Assembly (NCBI GenBank): GCA_024281695.1
Contig: JAMXAE010000012.1
Span: 1-34,347, forward strand
Direction of reading: 5' to 3'
Length of the DNA: 34,347 bases
Source: Nitrosomonas sp.
GTDB lineage: Bacteria > Pseudomonadota > Gammaproteobacteria > Burkholderiales > Nitrosomonadaceae
Part shown: piece after piece, positions 22,537 through 31,889 of the stretch
Layout of the letters: every line of letters starts with the position of its first letter
How positions within the stretch are numbered: the stretch's first letter is position 1
The notes under the pieces: generated by a model
What the model saw: only the letters and a program-made list of their open reading frames with translations
Told to the model about the DNA's origin: nothing
Database searches by the model: none
Made by a program: the position numbers and the translations under genes

Positions 22537-23502
22537 TTAACTGGCGATTATAAATTTGAAGTCAGAGGAGATCTCATTACGGGAAAGGAGTTCCTGCTCC
22601 CAAGTAAATGCACGGTTTAAAATCTCATTGTAGTGAGGATTGTCCGATGTGAAATTATTAATAATTTCTTGAGTGAATACTAAATTTAACAATGTGCCGC
22701 CAATATCGAAGATTTTTACTGTCTCAAAATGCGCATGAATGAAATCGAGTATCTCCTCGGAGCGTACGGCTTCCGATGGATCCATGGCAATCATTTCATC
22801 AACGGTGGGTCGGCCTACAGTGTCAAATAGCTTACCATTTGGCTTTGTTCTTAATTCAGGCGGAATTTGCGCAAGCATTCTATTGGCATACTCTAATTGC
22901 TTATCAGACCATTGAAAACGTGTAGGGCCAAAGAAATCAATCGTCACCAGATGGCCTCCAGGTTTAAGGCAGTGTTTGATACCTTTGAACAATGCTTCGA
23001 GATTCTCCACGTGATGGAGAGCAGCTTTGGCAAAAACCACATCATAAACCCGATGCCCGAATGTTCCGGCATTGACATCTCCGGCTCTGAAAATCAACTT
23101 GTCAGCGAGATCCCGATGCTGCAGGTTTGCCGATCGGATACGTTCATCTGCGATATCAATACCGGTGACGTGATTGAAAACACCTTGTTCTATCAGTAAA
23201 CGCTCGAAAGTACCATCCCCAGAGCAAAGACTGAGTGCTTGGGAATTTGCAAATGCCGGATACTGTTCCAATAGATAATGGAAAACGGATTTTTCTGCGG
23301 AACCGAAAAGGGATTGGTAGATCAATTTTAAAATGGTTGGGTGATCCCCCCAATCCACCCACTCAAGATTTTGCGATACCTTTTGTTGTTGCCATTGATT
23401 CCAGTAAGCAGAAGCTTGATGAGTGTTAACTGCTAACGATTCCTGTGCATGCGTATTTATTTTCAGGAAATTGGATACTTTTCTAAAGAATGCTTTTTTC
23501 AT
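22537..23502 (-). CDS. Class I SAM-dependent methyltransferase
   Basis: A 321-residue protein with a Rossmann methyltransferase core: motif I ALSLCSGDGTFERLL, acidic loop VTGIDIADERIRSA, motif IV region YDVVFAKAALHHVENLE, and LKPGGHLVTIDFFGPTRF. The N-terminal 60 residues (AYWNQWQQQKVSQNLEWVDW) are seen in methyltransferases linked with surface polysaccharide genes, but no such genes are next to it. Substrate unknown. AGGAT lies 9 bp before the ATG. It stands alone, with about 200-250 bp of non-coding DNA on both sides. Confidence 0.8.
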   Translation of the reverse strand: MKKAFFRKVSNFLKINTHAQESLAVNTHQASAYWNQWQQQKVSQNLEWVDWGDHPTILKLIYQSLFGSAEKSVFHYLLEQYPAFANSQALSLCSGDGTFERLLIEQGVFNHVTGIDIADERIRSANLQHRDLADKLIFRAGDVNAGTFGHRVYDVVFAKAALHHVENLEALFKGIKHCLKPGGHLVTIDFFGPTRFQWSDKQLEYANRMLAQIPPELRTKPNGKLFDTVGRPTVDEMIAMDPSEAVRSEEILDFIHAHFETVKIFDIGGTLLNLVFTQEIINNFTSDNPHYNEILNRAFTWEQELLSRNEISSDFKFIIAS

Positions 23503-23753
23503 TTATTGCTATCCTGCATGATCGATGGGAGTGAATCGTAAATACACAAAATGTGAGTATCGGCTTCACGGTTTCTTTGCTTTTGCTTCATGATTATGCT
23601 TGTGCTTGTGCAAATTCTTCATCGTATGGTCAAGAGATGGGCAGCCATTGTTTCTACACGCGGTTTTTGTGCGAACTTTATATGCTACTAATTCTTTTGC
23701 ATCAGGGCCATTGATTAAGTCGCTACGGGAAAAATCAATATGAATTTATGACA

Positions 23754-24914
23754 TTAATTCGGTTCCTTATCCGCCATTTCGAGTACTTTGGCTGCGGTCA
23801 GTTGCCCATGCATATCACCATCCCAAGTCGCATTGAACGGCAGCGTGTTTTGAACACGAGCGGCGCGGTCGAGATATGCTTGCAGCGTCATATTGGATTG
23901 TGTGATCGGTATAGCGACGGCGCGTGAGTTACGAATTACTTCGTCGAGCAGGGCTTGATTGATTTTGGCTTGGGGGCGTGCGCCGAGTTTTGCCTTGGGT
24001 GTTGAACGCACTGTACGCAGTGATTTTTTGATTAATTTGTCGTGATTGCGCTTGTCGTCTTCCAGGACGGGATAGGCTTGTAAATACAACATGCGGTTGC
24101 GCCAGCCAAGCAAGCGGGGTTGATTCACTATGCGTACCGGTGTGCCGACGGGTATGTCTTTGTAGATGCACGCAATATCCTCGGGGTACATCCGCAGACA
24201 GCCATGGCTGCCACGCAGGCCAATGCTCGGCGGTTTGTCGGTACCGTGTATCGCATAGCTCGGCCAATCGAGTTTCAATACATGCGTGCCCATCGGATTA
24301 TCCGGGCCCGGCGGTACAATGGCGGGCAACGGATCGCCATTTTTTGCGTGTTCTTTGCGAATGGAAGGCGTCGGAATCCAGGATGGATTTTCCTTTTTGG
24401 AAGCGACCCGGGTTATGCCTTCCGGCGTTTTCCATTCCACGCGACCGATACCGAGTGGGTGAGTGATGACTTTTTGCGCTTGACCGGCTTTGGTTTTTGG
24501 AAAATAAAACAACCGCATCGCGGCGAGATTGATCACAATGCCTTGGCGCGGTGCGTCCGGTAGCACGAACTGGGTGGGGATCACGATTGGGGTGCCTGTT
24601 TTCGGCAGCCAGGGATCAACATTGGGGTTGGCGCTGACAATCTCTTCGTAACCCAGGTTGAAGCGCCGGGCAATATCGGACAACGTGTCGTCTTTGTTGG
24701 CGGTAATCACCTGAAGCGTGCCGACCACATCCTCGCGGCCAGCATCGAAACTGAACTCATGACTGGCCACTGGAATAGGCAGCGATTTAATCGCCGGAGT
24801 AGCTTGAACCGATGGTTGAGTCAGGAACGATTGACAGCCGCCGAGAAGCAGAAGACCGGCACAAAAGCCGCATACGAGGCCATCGCGGAGTAACGGTAAA
24901 TATTTTTTATGCAT
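23754..24914 (-). CDS. LysM and L,D-transpeptidase (YkuD) lipoprotein
   Basis: A 386-residue protein from M at 24914 (an in-frame ATG at 24932 would add a hydrophobic pre-leader, less likely). The N-terminus is a lipoprotein signal, with lipobox LLGGC at C27. LysM follows at about 67-114 (ITANKDDTLSDIARRFNLGY and NPNVDPWLPKTG). The YkuD catalytic domain covers about 125-275, with HGTDKPPSIGLRGSHGCLRM containing the catalytic His and C239. It resembles E. coli ErfK/YbiS/YcfS, which link Braun lipoprotein to peptidoglycan or make 3-3 cross-links. The C-terminal 110 residues are a basic, helical extension of unknown role. It acts in the periplasm, probably outer-membrane anchored. Confidence 0.9.
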   Translation of the reverse strand: MHKKYLPLLRDGLVCGFCAGLLLLGGCQSFLTQPSVQATPAIKSLPIPVASHEFSFDAGREDVVGTLQVITANKDDTLSDIARRFNLGYEEIVSANPNVDPWLPKTGTPIVIPTQFVLPDAPRQGIVINLAAMRLFYFPKTKAGQAQKVITHPLGIGRVEWKTPEGITRVASKKENPSWIPTPSIRKEHAKNGDPLPAIVPPGPDNPMGTHVLKLDWPSYAIHGTDKPPSIGLRGSHGCLRMYPEDIACIYKDIPVGTPVRIVNQPRLLGWRNRMLYLQAYPVLEDDKRNHDKLIKKSLRTVRSTPKAKLGARPQAKINQALLDEVIRNSRAVAIPITQSNMTLQAYLDRAARVQNTLPFNATWDGDMHGQLTAAKVLEMADKEPN

Positions 24915-25489
24915 AAGAATCAACAGGATCATGAAGCTTTGATGTGATCGATGACGGTCAATTTACTAGATTTTTCGCGATGGCACAACCATTAACCACA
25001 ACAAATCAGGATATTCTCACTATCATTTTAAAAAGTACTAGCTGAGGGATTGGAAGTGTGTTAATCGCAATCCAGGACAGTAAATCCGAGTGTAAATCTC
25101 TGCGGGTTAAATTCCCCGTCTCTTGGGGGGAAAGCTGGTTGAAAATCACCAAACTGAAGAGTGAAACTAATACCCCGCTGAATGCGGCGAGGTGCTTTAT
25201 TTTAAGCTTGTATCAAAATCTAAAAGGAGCAAAATAATTGATGGCTTAGATAAAAATAAGCATTTTGCTTTTTTATTTATAGACAATCCCAATATAAAAG
25301 AGTAGAAGGCAAAGTATTCCAATGGATCCTTGAACAAGCTAGTAAAGCAATAGAAATTGAGGTTTCACGAAGTTCGCTGCACAACATTAATTATTATCTG
25401 TTGCAATTAGTACTTGAATCCGCCTATGGTTAATTTCAAGGGCCATAAAAAAGCGCAGCTATATTTTCCATGCTAAGGGGGGGAGTGTC
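24915..25489. other. Gene-poor stretch with hairpins and a possible decayed fragment
   Basis: No intact gene. TTCCCC/GGGGAA pairs at 25112-25132 and CCGC-TGAAT-GCGG at 25175-25187, followed by a T-rich run, recall the subterminal palindromes of IS remnants. From 25240 a frame reads HFAFLFIDNPNIK and stops; the +2 frame then reads RVEGKVFQWILEQASKAIEI and on to SAYG with a stop at 25431. This may be a frameshifted remnant of about 65 codons. The promoter of the next gene should lie near 25400-25470. Confidence 0.35.
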
Positions 25490-26518
25490 ATGAAAATTAA
25501 AGTTATTTCTGTTATTTGCGCAGTGCTCACACTGTTGATTAGTGAGGTAACAGTGGCAGATACGTCAGTTGCCAAGTTCATCGCTGTATCAAGACAAGGA
25601 GGAACCTCCACAAATGAGCTCTACCGATATACCGTAACAGGACCGAATGGTTCAGCCAACCTGGAAAGAACGATCACAAGTCCCAATATTACCAATGCAT
25701 ATGGGCTAGCGTTAAGTGAAGCTGGCGAAATGTATGTTTCCAATTCATATGCGACTCCGTCTATTGCACGCTTGCTTGATTCTGCAGGATCTGTAACGGA
25801 CAATGGAAAGATTTCTATTGCTGGTATGACTCCGGATGGCATGGTAATCCGGAACGGATTACTTTATGCAGCGGATGAGACTAAAGGTGTGCAGATTATT
25901 TCACTTGATGCAAGCGGCGGCGGAACTCTGATTGGTACAATTAGCGATCATCTCACCACCCATTGGCAACGGGGTGTGACGATTAACCCAGCAGGTACTG
26001 AGTTACTGGTGACTGAATGTTGTGGTATAGATTCCGTGGTTCGATACACGCTCAGTAGTCCCGGTGTTGCCACATTTAAGGATGTCATCATTGGCAACGG
26101 ATTAAATAATCCACATGATTTAGTTTTTAGCCCATGGGGAGAATTGTTTGTCGCCAATGCAGGAAATGACAGCATTTCACGGTTCAATTTTGACTCAAAT
26201 GGTGATGTGGTTCCGAATGGACAGTTAACTGGGAATGGCTTATCTGGCACGCTTGGATTGGACTTTAGTCCATGGGGAGAGTTGTTTGCGGCGAGCCATT
26301 TTAGTCCGACAATCTCACGATGGACATTTGGAGATGATGCACTGCACACAGCTACTTCAAATGGATCTTTTACTACTCCCAACACAATGGCTGATTTGAT
26401 GTTCATTCCGTCTATACCAGAACCAGAAACTTATGCCATGTTCTTGGCAGGTTTAGGTTTGTTGGGTTTTATGGCAGGCCGTAGAAAAGAATTAATCATG
26501 TATTCTAACTTTGATTGA
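25490..26518 (+). CDS. PEP-CTERM protein with NHL/SMP-30-like beta-propeller
   Basis: A 342-residue exported protein with a signal peptide (MKIKVISVICAVLTLLISEV, cut after TVA). The body shows propeller-like repeats about 45 residues apart, such as NAYGLALSEAGEMYVSNSY, NPHDLVFSPWGELFVANAGN and GTLGLDFSPWGELFAASHFS, like NHL or SMP-30 sheets. The PEP-CTERM signal is IPEPETYAMFLAGLGLLGFM, followed by AGRRKE. The tail then runs on with LIMYSNFD, longer than the usual few residues. GGGGGAG lies just before the ATG. A vicinal cysteine pair (TECCGID) is unusual. The substrate or partner is not known; a role in EPS or surface is inferred from the sorting signal. Confidence 0.88.
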   Translation: MKIKVISVICAVLTLLISEVTVADTSVAKFIAVSRQGGTSTNELYRYTVTGPNGSANLERTITSPNITNAYGLALSEAGEMYVSNSYATPSIARLLDSAGSVTDNGKISIAGMTPDGMVIRNGLLYAADETKGVQIISLDASGGGTLIGTISDHLTTHWQRGVTINPAGTELLVTECCGIDSVVRYTLSSPGVATFKDVIIGNGLNNPHDLVFSPWGELFVANAGNDSISRFNFDSNGDVVPNGQLTGNGLSGTLGLDFSPWGELFAASHFSPTISRWTFGDDALHTATSNGSFTTPNTMADLMFIPSIPEPETYAMFLAGLGLLGFMAGRRKELIMYSNFD

Positions 26519-26524
26519 ATCCAA

Positions 26525-26552
26525 AATGGGGGCTTCGGCTCCCGTTTTATTT
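26525..26552 (+). terminator. Rho-independent terminator after the PEP-CTERM propeller gene
   Basis: GGGGGC-TTCG-GCTCCC has a UUCG tetraloop and one G-U pair, followed by GTTTTATTT. It lies 7 bp after the stop codon. Confidence 0.8.
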
Positions 26553-26714
26553 ATTGAATTGTGGAAGTTCCTTAGTACGGCTAAACGCAGCGTCATCCGT
26601 CATGAGGTCTTCATGCACCGCCTGGTGCATTGAGCTACATTGAATGGCACCCTATACCGCTTAAATTTCCTGTAAAGTAACTGCCCTGCTGAGTTTGGTT
26701 ATTATTAATCACTG

Positions 26715-27434
26715 ATGACATCCGCTGAATCCACCACCATCTTTACGCGTTCCTGGTCATTGTACGATCTGATCACGGAACACAATTACATGTTTCATCA
26801 GGAAATCTATGCGGGGGTAGGGCGGCTGCTGAGCTTGCGCGAGGATACCGGGCGTTACCGTTTGCTGGATTTGGGTTGCGGCAATGCGCGCTATCTGGCG
26901 CCTTGTCTGCGGCAATCGCCCCCGGCGGTGTATGAAGGCGTGGATTTGTCCGAAGCGGCATTGCTGGAGGCACGCGGCTTTTTGGCGGACTTATCCGGCT
27001 CGGCAGTTACGTTAACGCAGGGCGATTTGCTCGAAGCTGTTGAAGCCACCGGCAAAACTTGGGATGTGATTTTCACGGGATTTGCGGTGCATCATTTAAC
27101 GGCTGCGGATAAGGTGCGATTTTTCCAGGCCGTTGGGCGTTGCCTGGCGGAAAAAGGCTGGTTGATTCTGGTGGATGTGGTGCGCGAGGAAAACCAGAGC
27201 CGCGAGGATTATTTGGACGGTTATCTGAAATGCATGCGCGACAGCTGGATCAAGGTACCGCCGGATCAATTGGAAGAAGCCTGCACGCATGTGCACGATC
27301 ACGATTATCCGGAGTATTTTTCAACATTACAGGCCATGGCGGCGGCTGCCGGTTTGCGAACCAGCCGTATCGTCAATCAGTACGGGCGGCACACCACGAT
27401 GCTGTTTGCGCGTTCTGCCTTGCCGGATATCTAA
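26715..27434 (+). CDS. Class I SAM-dependent methyltransferase
   Basis: A 239-residue methyltransferase: motif I YRLLDLGCGNARYLAPCL, acidic loop VYEGVDLSEAALLEA, motif IV WDVIFTGFAVHHLTAADK and post-motif GWLILVDVVREENQS. Substrate not predictable. It is first in a co-directional run with the BASS transporter, GlxR-like and glcDEF genes; the gap to the next gene is 18 bp, so co-transcription with the transporter is likely. GC content is higher than in the preceding PEP-CTERM gene. No clear Shine-Dalgarno is seen before the ATG. Confidence 0.82.
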   Translation: MTSAESTTIFTRSWSLYDLITEHNYMFHQEIYAGVGRLLSLREDTGRYRLLDLGCGNARYLAPCLRQSPPAVYEGVDLSEAALLEARGFLADLSGSAVTLTQGDLLEAVEATGKTWDVIFTGFAVHHLTAADKVRFFQAVGRCLAEKGWLILVDVVREENQSREDYLDGYLKCMRDSWIKVPPDQLEEACTHVHDHDYPEYFSTLQAMAAAAGLRTSRIVNQYGRHTTMLFARSALPDI

Positions 27435-27452
27435 ACGGAACCGGCGATTCTT

Positions 27453-28379
27453 ATGCTGCAAAAACTGACCTTGCTGTTTCCACTGTGGATGATACTGGCC
27501 GGCGCTTTGGCTTTGTCCTCGCCGGAGTGGTTGCTGCCGCTGAATCAAGGGCCGGTCGTAGTATTGATTCTGGCTTTTGTCATGCTGTGCATGGGATTGA
27601 CCCTAACTTTCGATGATTTCCGCCGGATTGCCCGCATGCCGAGAGTGGTGGCGATTGGTTTTGCCGCACAATATACCATCATGCCTTTGCTGGCCTGGGG
27701 AATAGCAATCGGTCTGGATTTACCGACACATTTTGCGGTTGGATTGATTTTAGTGGGTTGTTGTCCTGGCGGAACGGCTTCGAACCTGGTGTCTTATATT
27801 GCGAAGGCCGATGTGGCGCTGTCAGTGGTGATGACCGTTTGCTCCACATTGGCGGCGGTGATTTTGACGCCGTTACTGACGCAATTATTTGCGGGCACGC
27901 TGGTTCCGGTGGATACCTGGATGTTGTTCAAGCAAACCCTGCAAGTCGTGATTTTGCCTGTTGTGCTGGGCGTTTTGCTCAATCGCTGGGTGCCGCAGCT
28001 AGTGCAGCGCGTGATGCCTGTCGCGCCGCTGCTGTCGGTGCTGGGTGTGTGCGTGATTTGCGCGGTGGTGTTTGCTGCCAATGCCGAGACCATTCTCCTG
28101 TACGGTGGTGAGTTGATTCTTGCAGTTGCGCTGCTGCATGGTGGCGGTTTTCTGATTGGCTATCAGTTTGCACGAATTTTCGGTTGTCATACGCTGAGCG
28201 CCCGGACTATTTCGATTGAAGTCGGCATGCAGAATTCCGGTTTGGCGATTGTACTGGCCAAACAGGCTTTCCCGATGCTGCCGCTGGCACCGGTTGTGGG
28301 GGCGATTTCCGTGCTGATGCATTCTTTGGTCGGCAGTTCGCTGGCGGCACTGTGGCGGGTTCGGTCATCCCAGCGATAG
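27453..28379 (+). CDS. Bile acid:sodium symporter (BASS) family transporter
   Basis: A 308-residue membrane protein with about nine or ten hydrophobic helices. Family marks include VMLCMGLTLTFDDFRRIAR, LILVGCCPGGTASNLVSYIA (the crossover region holding Na-site residues) and SIEVGMQNSGLAIVLAKQAF. BASS proteins carry organic acids with sodium. The position upstream of the glycolate-oxidation genes, and the fact that plant BASS6 transports glycolate, suggest glycolate or a related 2-hydroxy acid as substrate; this is inference. Bile-acid transport itself is improbable here. Confidence 0.88.
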   Translation: MLQKLTLLFPLWMILAGALALSSPEWLLPLNQGPVVVLILAFVMLCMGLTLTFDDFRRIARMPRVVAIGFAAQYTIMPLLAWGIAIGLDLPTHFAVGLILVGCCPGGTASNLVSYIAKADVALSVVMTVCSTLAAVILTPLLTQLFAGTLVPVDTWMLFKQTLQVVILPVVLGVLLNRWVPQLVQRVMPVAPLLSVLGVCVICAVVFAANAETILLYGGELILAVALLHGGGFLIGYQFARIFGCHTLSARTISIEVGMQNSGLAIVLAKQAFPMLPLAPVVGAISVLMHSLVGSSLAALWRVRSSQR

Positions 28380-28445
28380 TTTTTTCTTTCGTTATTGCTG
28401 CGCTCGACATATCATTCGACTATCCGGTTTCACAATAGACAGTTT

Positions 28446-29351
28446 ATGGCAAATATCGGTTTTATCGGCTTGGGCATCATGGGTAAACCCATGGCCGGGC
28501 ATTTAATCAAGGGCGGGCACAGTTTGTTTTTGCATTCGCGCAGTGGTGTGCCTACAGATTTGGTTGCGCTGGGCGGCAGAGCATTTTCTTCCCCCAAGGT
28601 GGTGGCGCAGCATGCGGACATCATCATTACTATGCTGCCGGATACGTCGGATGTGGAGAAAGTGCTATTCGGAGAGAATGGTGTTGCCGAGGGCTTAGAA
28701 CCGCATTCTGATCAAGCTAAAATGATTGTGGATATGAGTTCGATCTCGCCACTGGAAACACGGAAATTTGCGACACGGCTGAATGTGCTAGGGCAAGAGT
28801 ATGTCGATGCGCCGGTCTCGGGCGGTGATGTAGGGGCGCAAAATGCTACGTTGACTATCATGGTGGGTGCAAGCGCAGTGGTATTTGAAAGAATTAAACC
28901 TATTCTCGAATTGATGGGCAAGACGGTTACGCGCGTGGGTGAGAATGGTGCAGGTCAGATTTGCAAGGTCGCCAATCAAATTATTGTGTCATCAACCATA
29001 GAAGCCGTGGCTGAGGCGTTGCTGTTTGCATCCAAGGCTGGCACGGATCCGGAGAAAGTGCGGCAGGCTTTGTTGGGTGGTTTTGCGGCTTCGCGTGTGT
29101 TGGAAGTGCATGGCGAGCGCATGATTCAGCGGCGCTTTGAGCCTGGTTTTCGTATCGAATTGCATCAAAAAGATTTGAATATTGCCTTGGAGAGCGCTTC
29201 CGCTTTGGGGGTGAGCTTGCCCAATACCGCGACCGTGCGCGAACTATTTTCCGCGTGTCTCGCACACGGCGGTGCGAAATGGGATAATTCGGCCATTGTT
29301 AAAATGCTGGAAAAATTAGCCAATCACGAAATTCATAAGCATGCGGAATAA
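28446..29351 (+). CDS. glxR: 2-hydroxy-3-oxopropionate (tartronate semialdehyde) reductase-like protein
   Basis: A 301-residue beta-hydroxyacid dehydrogenase. The ATG at 28446 directly yields the Rossmann start MANIGFIGLGIMGKPMAGHL (GxGxxG at 8-13), so the longer frame is rejected. The substrate signature is DAPVSGGDVGAQNATLTIMV (S125-G-G) and the catalytic lysine is K174 in GAGQICKVANQI. GlxR/GarR reduces tartronate semialdehyde to D-glycerate. Glyoxylate carboligase, which would supply the substrate, is not in this window. The gene ends 4 bp before the preferred glcD start, which argues for a shared role in glycolate use. Other members of the family act on 3-hydroxyisobutyrate, so substrate is not certain. 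Confidence 0.8.
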   Translation: MANIGFIGLGIMGKPMAGHLIKGGHSLFLHSRSGVPTDLVALGGRAFSSPKVVAQHADIIITMLPDTSDVEKVLFGENGVAEGLEPHSDQAKMIVDMSSISPLETRKFATRLNVLGQEYVDAPVSGGDVGAQNATLTIMVGASAVVFERIKPILELMGKTVTRVGENGAGQICKVANQIIVSSTIEAVAEALLFASKAGTDPEKVRQALLGGFAASRVLEVHGERMIQRRFEPGFRIELHQKDLNIALESASALGVSLPNTATVRELFSACLAHGGAKWDNSAIVKMLEKLANHEIHKHAE

Positions 29352-29355
29352 ATGT

Positions 29356-30810
29356 ATGTCTCCTCAAGAACTCGTCAATAATCTGCGGTCTTTTTTACCC
29401 TCTGAAGCGGTATTGTATGAAACCGAAGACTTGAAGCCCTATGAGTGCGATGGTCTGTCGGCTTACCGGCAATTGCCAATGGTGGTTGTTTTGCCGCGTA
29501 CGGAAGAACAAATCGTCAAAATTCTCAAGCTCTGCTATGACACCCAAACGCCTGTTGTGGCGCGGGGCGCGGGCACAGGATTGTCGGGAGGCGCATTGCC
29601 GCATGCGCAAGGTGTTCTGTTGTCGCTCGCCAAGTTGAACCAAATCATCGCGATCGATCCACTCGCACGTATGGCGCGCGTTCAGCCGGGTGTCAGGAAT
29701 CTGGCGATCAGCGAAGCGGTGGCACCGTATGGTTTGTATTATGCGCCGGACCCTTCATCGCAGATTGCCTGTTCGATCGGCGGTAATGTCGCGGAAAATT
29801 CCGGCGGTGTGCATTGCCTAAAATATGGTCTGACAGTGCATAACATTCTCAAATTGCGCGTTCTGACTATCGAGGGCGAGTGTTTGGAAATTGGCGGTGA
29901 AAGCTTGGACAGTGCGGGGTATGACTTGCTCGCATTGATGACGGGCAGTGAAGGCATGTTGGGCATTGTCACGGAAGTTACGGTGAAACTGATTCCGGTA
30001 CCTGAAAAGGCGCAGCTGGTGATGGCGGCATTTGATGATGTGCACAAGGCCGGTAATGCGGTGGCGAATGTGATTGGTGCGGGTATTATTCCTGCCGGTA
30101 TGGAAATGATGGATAAAATTACCATTCATGCGGTAGAAGAATTTTTGCATGCAGGTTATGACCTGGATGCAGAAGCTATTTTGTTGTGTGAATCGGATGG
30201 AAACGCTGAGGAAGTGACCGAGGAAATCGAGCGCATTTATGCCATCATGCAGCAAAGTGGTGCGACTAAAATTAGCACTTCACAAAATGAAACCGAGCGT
30301 CTCAGGTTCTGGGCCGGGCGTAAAGCGGCATTTCCGGCAGCGGGTAGGGTGTCACCGGATTATTACTGTATGGACGGCACTATTCCGCGCAAGCATCTGG
30401 CAGATGTGTTGGACGGCATTGAAAAACTTTCCCAAGAATATGGATTGCGCTGCATGAATGTGTTCCATGCCGGAGATGGCAACCTACATCCGTTGATTCT
30501 GTACGATGCCAACCAACCAGGTGAACTGGAAAGAACGGAAGAATTTGGTGGCAAGATTCTGGAAATGTGTATACATGCCGGCGGCACGATCACCGGAGAA
30601 CATGGTGTGGGGATGGAAAAAATCAATCAAATGTGTTCGCAATTCAAAACCAATGAATTGGAAATGTTTCATGCCGTGAAAGCGGCGTTCGATCCTGCAG
30701 GATTGCTCAATCCCGGTAAAGCTGTGCCCACACTACATCGCTGTGCAGAATTGGGTGCGATGCATGTGCATTGCGGTGAAGAAAAATTTGTTGAATTGCC
30801 GCGTTTTTAA
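29356..30810 (+). CDS. glcD: Glycolate oxidase FAD-binding subunit GlcD
   Basis: A 484-residue FAD subunit of glycolate oxidase (glycolate to glyoxylate). The FAD-binding PCMH domain shows LPRTEEQIVKILKL, VVARGAGTGLSGGALP and DPSSQIACSIGGNVAENSGG; the C-terminal oxidase domain shows VFHAGDGNLHPLILYD and GGTITGEHGVGMEK with FDPAGLLNPGK. Similarity to E. coli GlcD is strong (YECDGLSAYR, ARVQPGVRNLAISEAVAPY). An alternative ATG at 29341 overlaps the previous gene by 11 bp; the 29356 start is preferred but not proven. GlcD works in a complex with GlcE and GlcF, which follow directly. Confidence 0.93.
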   Translation: MSPQELVNNLRSFLPSEAVLYETEDLKPYECDGLSAYRQLPMVVVLPRTEEQIVKILKLCYDTQTPVVARGAGTGLSGGALPHAQGVLLSLAKLNQIIAIDPLARMARVQPGVRNLAISEAVAPYGLYYAPDPSSQIACSIGGNVAENSGGVHCLKYGLTVHNILKLRVLTIEGECLEIGGESLDSAGYDLLALMTGSEGMLGIVTEVTVKLIPVPEKAQLVMAAFDDVHKAGNAVANVIGAGIIPAGMEMMDKITIHAVEEFLHAGYDLDAEAILLCESDGNAEEVTEEIERIYAIMQQSGATKISTSQNETERLRFWAGRKAAFPAAGRVSPDYYCMDGTIPRKHLADVLDGIEKLSQEYGLRCMNVFHAGDGNLHPLILYDANQPGELERTEEFGGKILEMCIHAGGTITGEHGVGMEKINQMCSQFKTNELEMFHAVKAAFDPAGLLNPGKAVPTLHRCAELGAMHVHCGEEKFVELPRF

Positions 30811-30815
30811 AGCCC

Positions 30816-31889
30816 ATGCAAGCTGTTATTGAACAATATAAAGCAACCATTCTTGCCGCCATTGAACAGAAAATCCCGCTGCAGATACGCGGTGGCGGCA
30901 CTAAAGACTTTTATGGCAACTCGGTAATAACGCAAAAAAACACATTACTGGATGCGACGGCTTATCGCGGCATTATCGATTATGAACCGACTGAGTTGAT
31001 CATCACAGCACGTGCAGGCACGCGCGTGGCTGATTTGGAAGCTGCGTTGAACCAAAAAGGACAAATGTTGGCATTTGAACCGCCTCATTTTGGCGCGGCG
31101 GCAACGCTGGGTGGCTGCATTGCTGCCGGTTTATCTGGGCCGCGTCGTGCTGTCGCCGGTTCGGTGCGTGATTTTGTGCTGGGCGTGCGACTGCTCAATG
31201 GCAAAGGGAATGATCTAAGTTTCGGCGGGCAGGTGATGAAGAACGTTGCGGGTTATGATGTTTCGAGACTGATGGTGGGTACTATGGGTACGCTGGGGAT
31301 GCTGCTAGAAGTTTCGCTCAAAGTTTTGCCTAAGCCTAAGACCGAAATTACTCTGCATATGGAAATGGGTGAAGCTGCAGTCATCGAAAAAATGAATCAA
31401 TGGGCTGGTAAGCCGCTGCCGATTTCTGCGACTTGTTATAGGAATGGTGAGCTGTTTCTCAGGTTATCCGGTTCTGAGTCGGCGATACGAACAACCCGAT
31501 TAAAATTGGGTGGTGAAGAATTAATTGAGGGTGAAGTTTTCTGGAAATCGGTGCGCGAACAAACGCATGAATTTTTTCAATCTACTCGCTTTCTGTGGCG
31601 TTTATCGATTAGTCCGACAATACCTCCTCTGCCTCTTTCTGGAGACCAGCTAATAGAATGGAATGGCGGTTTACGCTGGTTACTGGACGATGAAAAATTG
31701 AATGCGGTAACCATTCGCAAAACAGCGAAAGATGCGGGAGGGCATGCCACCTTGTTTCGCAACAATGAGTCGGGTATTTCCGTGTTTCATCCGCTTGATC
31801 CCGGAATGATGAAAATTCATTGTGCGTTGAAAAAAAAATTTGATCCGTCGGGAATCTTGAACCCCGGCAGACTTTATCCTGAGATGTAA
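30816..31889 (+). CDS. glcE: Glycolate oxidase FAD-binding subunit GlcE
   Basis: A 357-residue second FAD subunit, shorter than GlcD and with a truncated oxidase half, as usual for GlcE. Blocks: PLQIRGGGTKDFYGN, IDYEPTELIITARAGTRVAD, FGAAATLGGCIAAGLSGPRR and QVMKNVAGYDVSRLMVGTMG, with the C-terminal FDPSGILNPGRLYPEM. The gene starts 5 bp after glcD and its stop abuts the glcF start, so the three genes are translationally linked. Confidence 0.93.
   Translation: MQAVIEQYKATILAAIEQKIPLQIRGGGTKDFYGNSVITQKNTLLDATAYRGIIDYEPTELIITARAGTRVADLEAALNQKGQMLAFEPPHFGAAATLGGCIAAGLSGPRRAVAGSVRDFVLGVRLLNGKGNDLSFGGQVMKNVAGYDVSRLMVGTMGTLGMLLEVSLKVLPKPKTEITLHMEMGEAAVIEKMNQWAGKPLPISATCYRNGELFLRLSGSESAIRTTRLKLGGEELIEGEVFWKSVREQTHEFFQSTRFLWRLSISPTIPPLPLSGDQLIEWNGGLRWLLDDEKLNAVTIRKTAKDAGGHATLFRNNESGISVFHPLDPGMMKIHCALKKKFDPSGILNPGRLYPEM

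Noticed and set aside
23929..24563. Long antisense frames over the L,D-transpeptidase gene
   Set aside because: Arg/Trp/Cys-rich composition typical of shadows; the sense gene has complete LysM and YkuD motifs.
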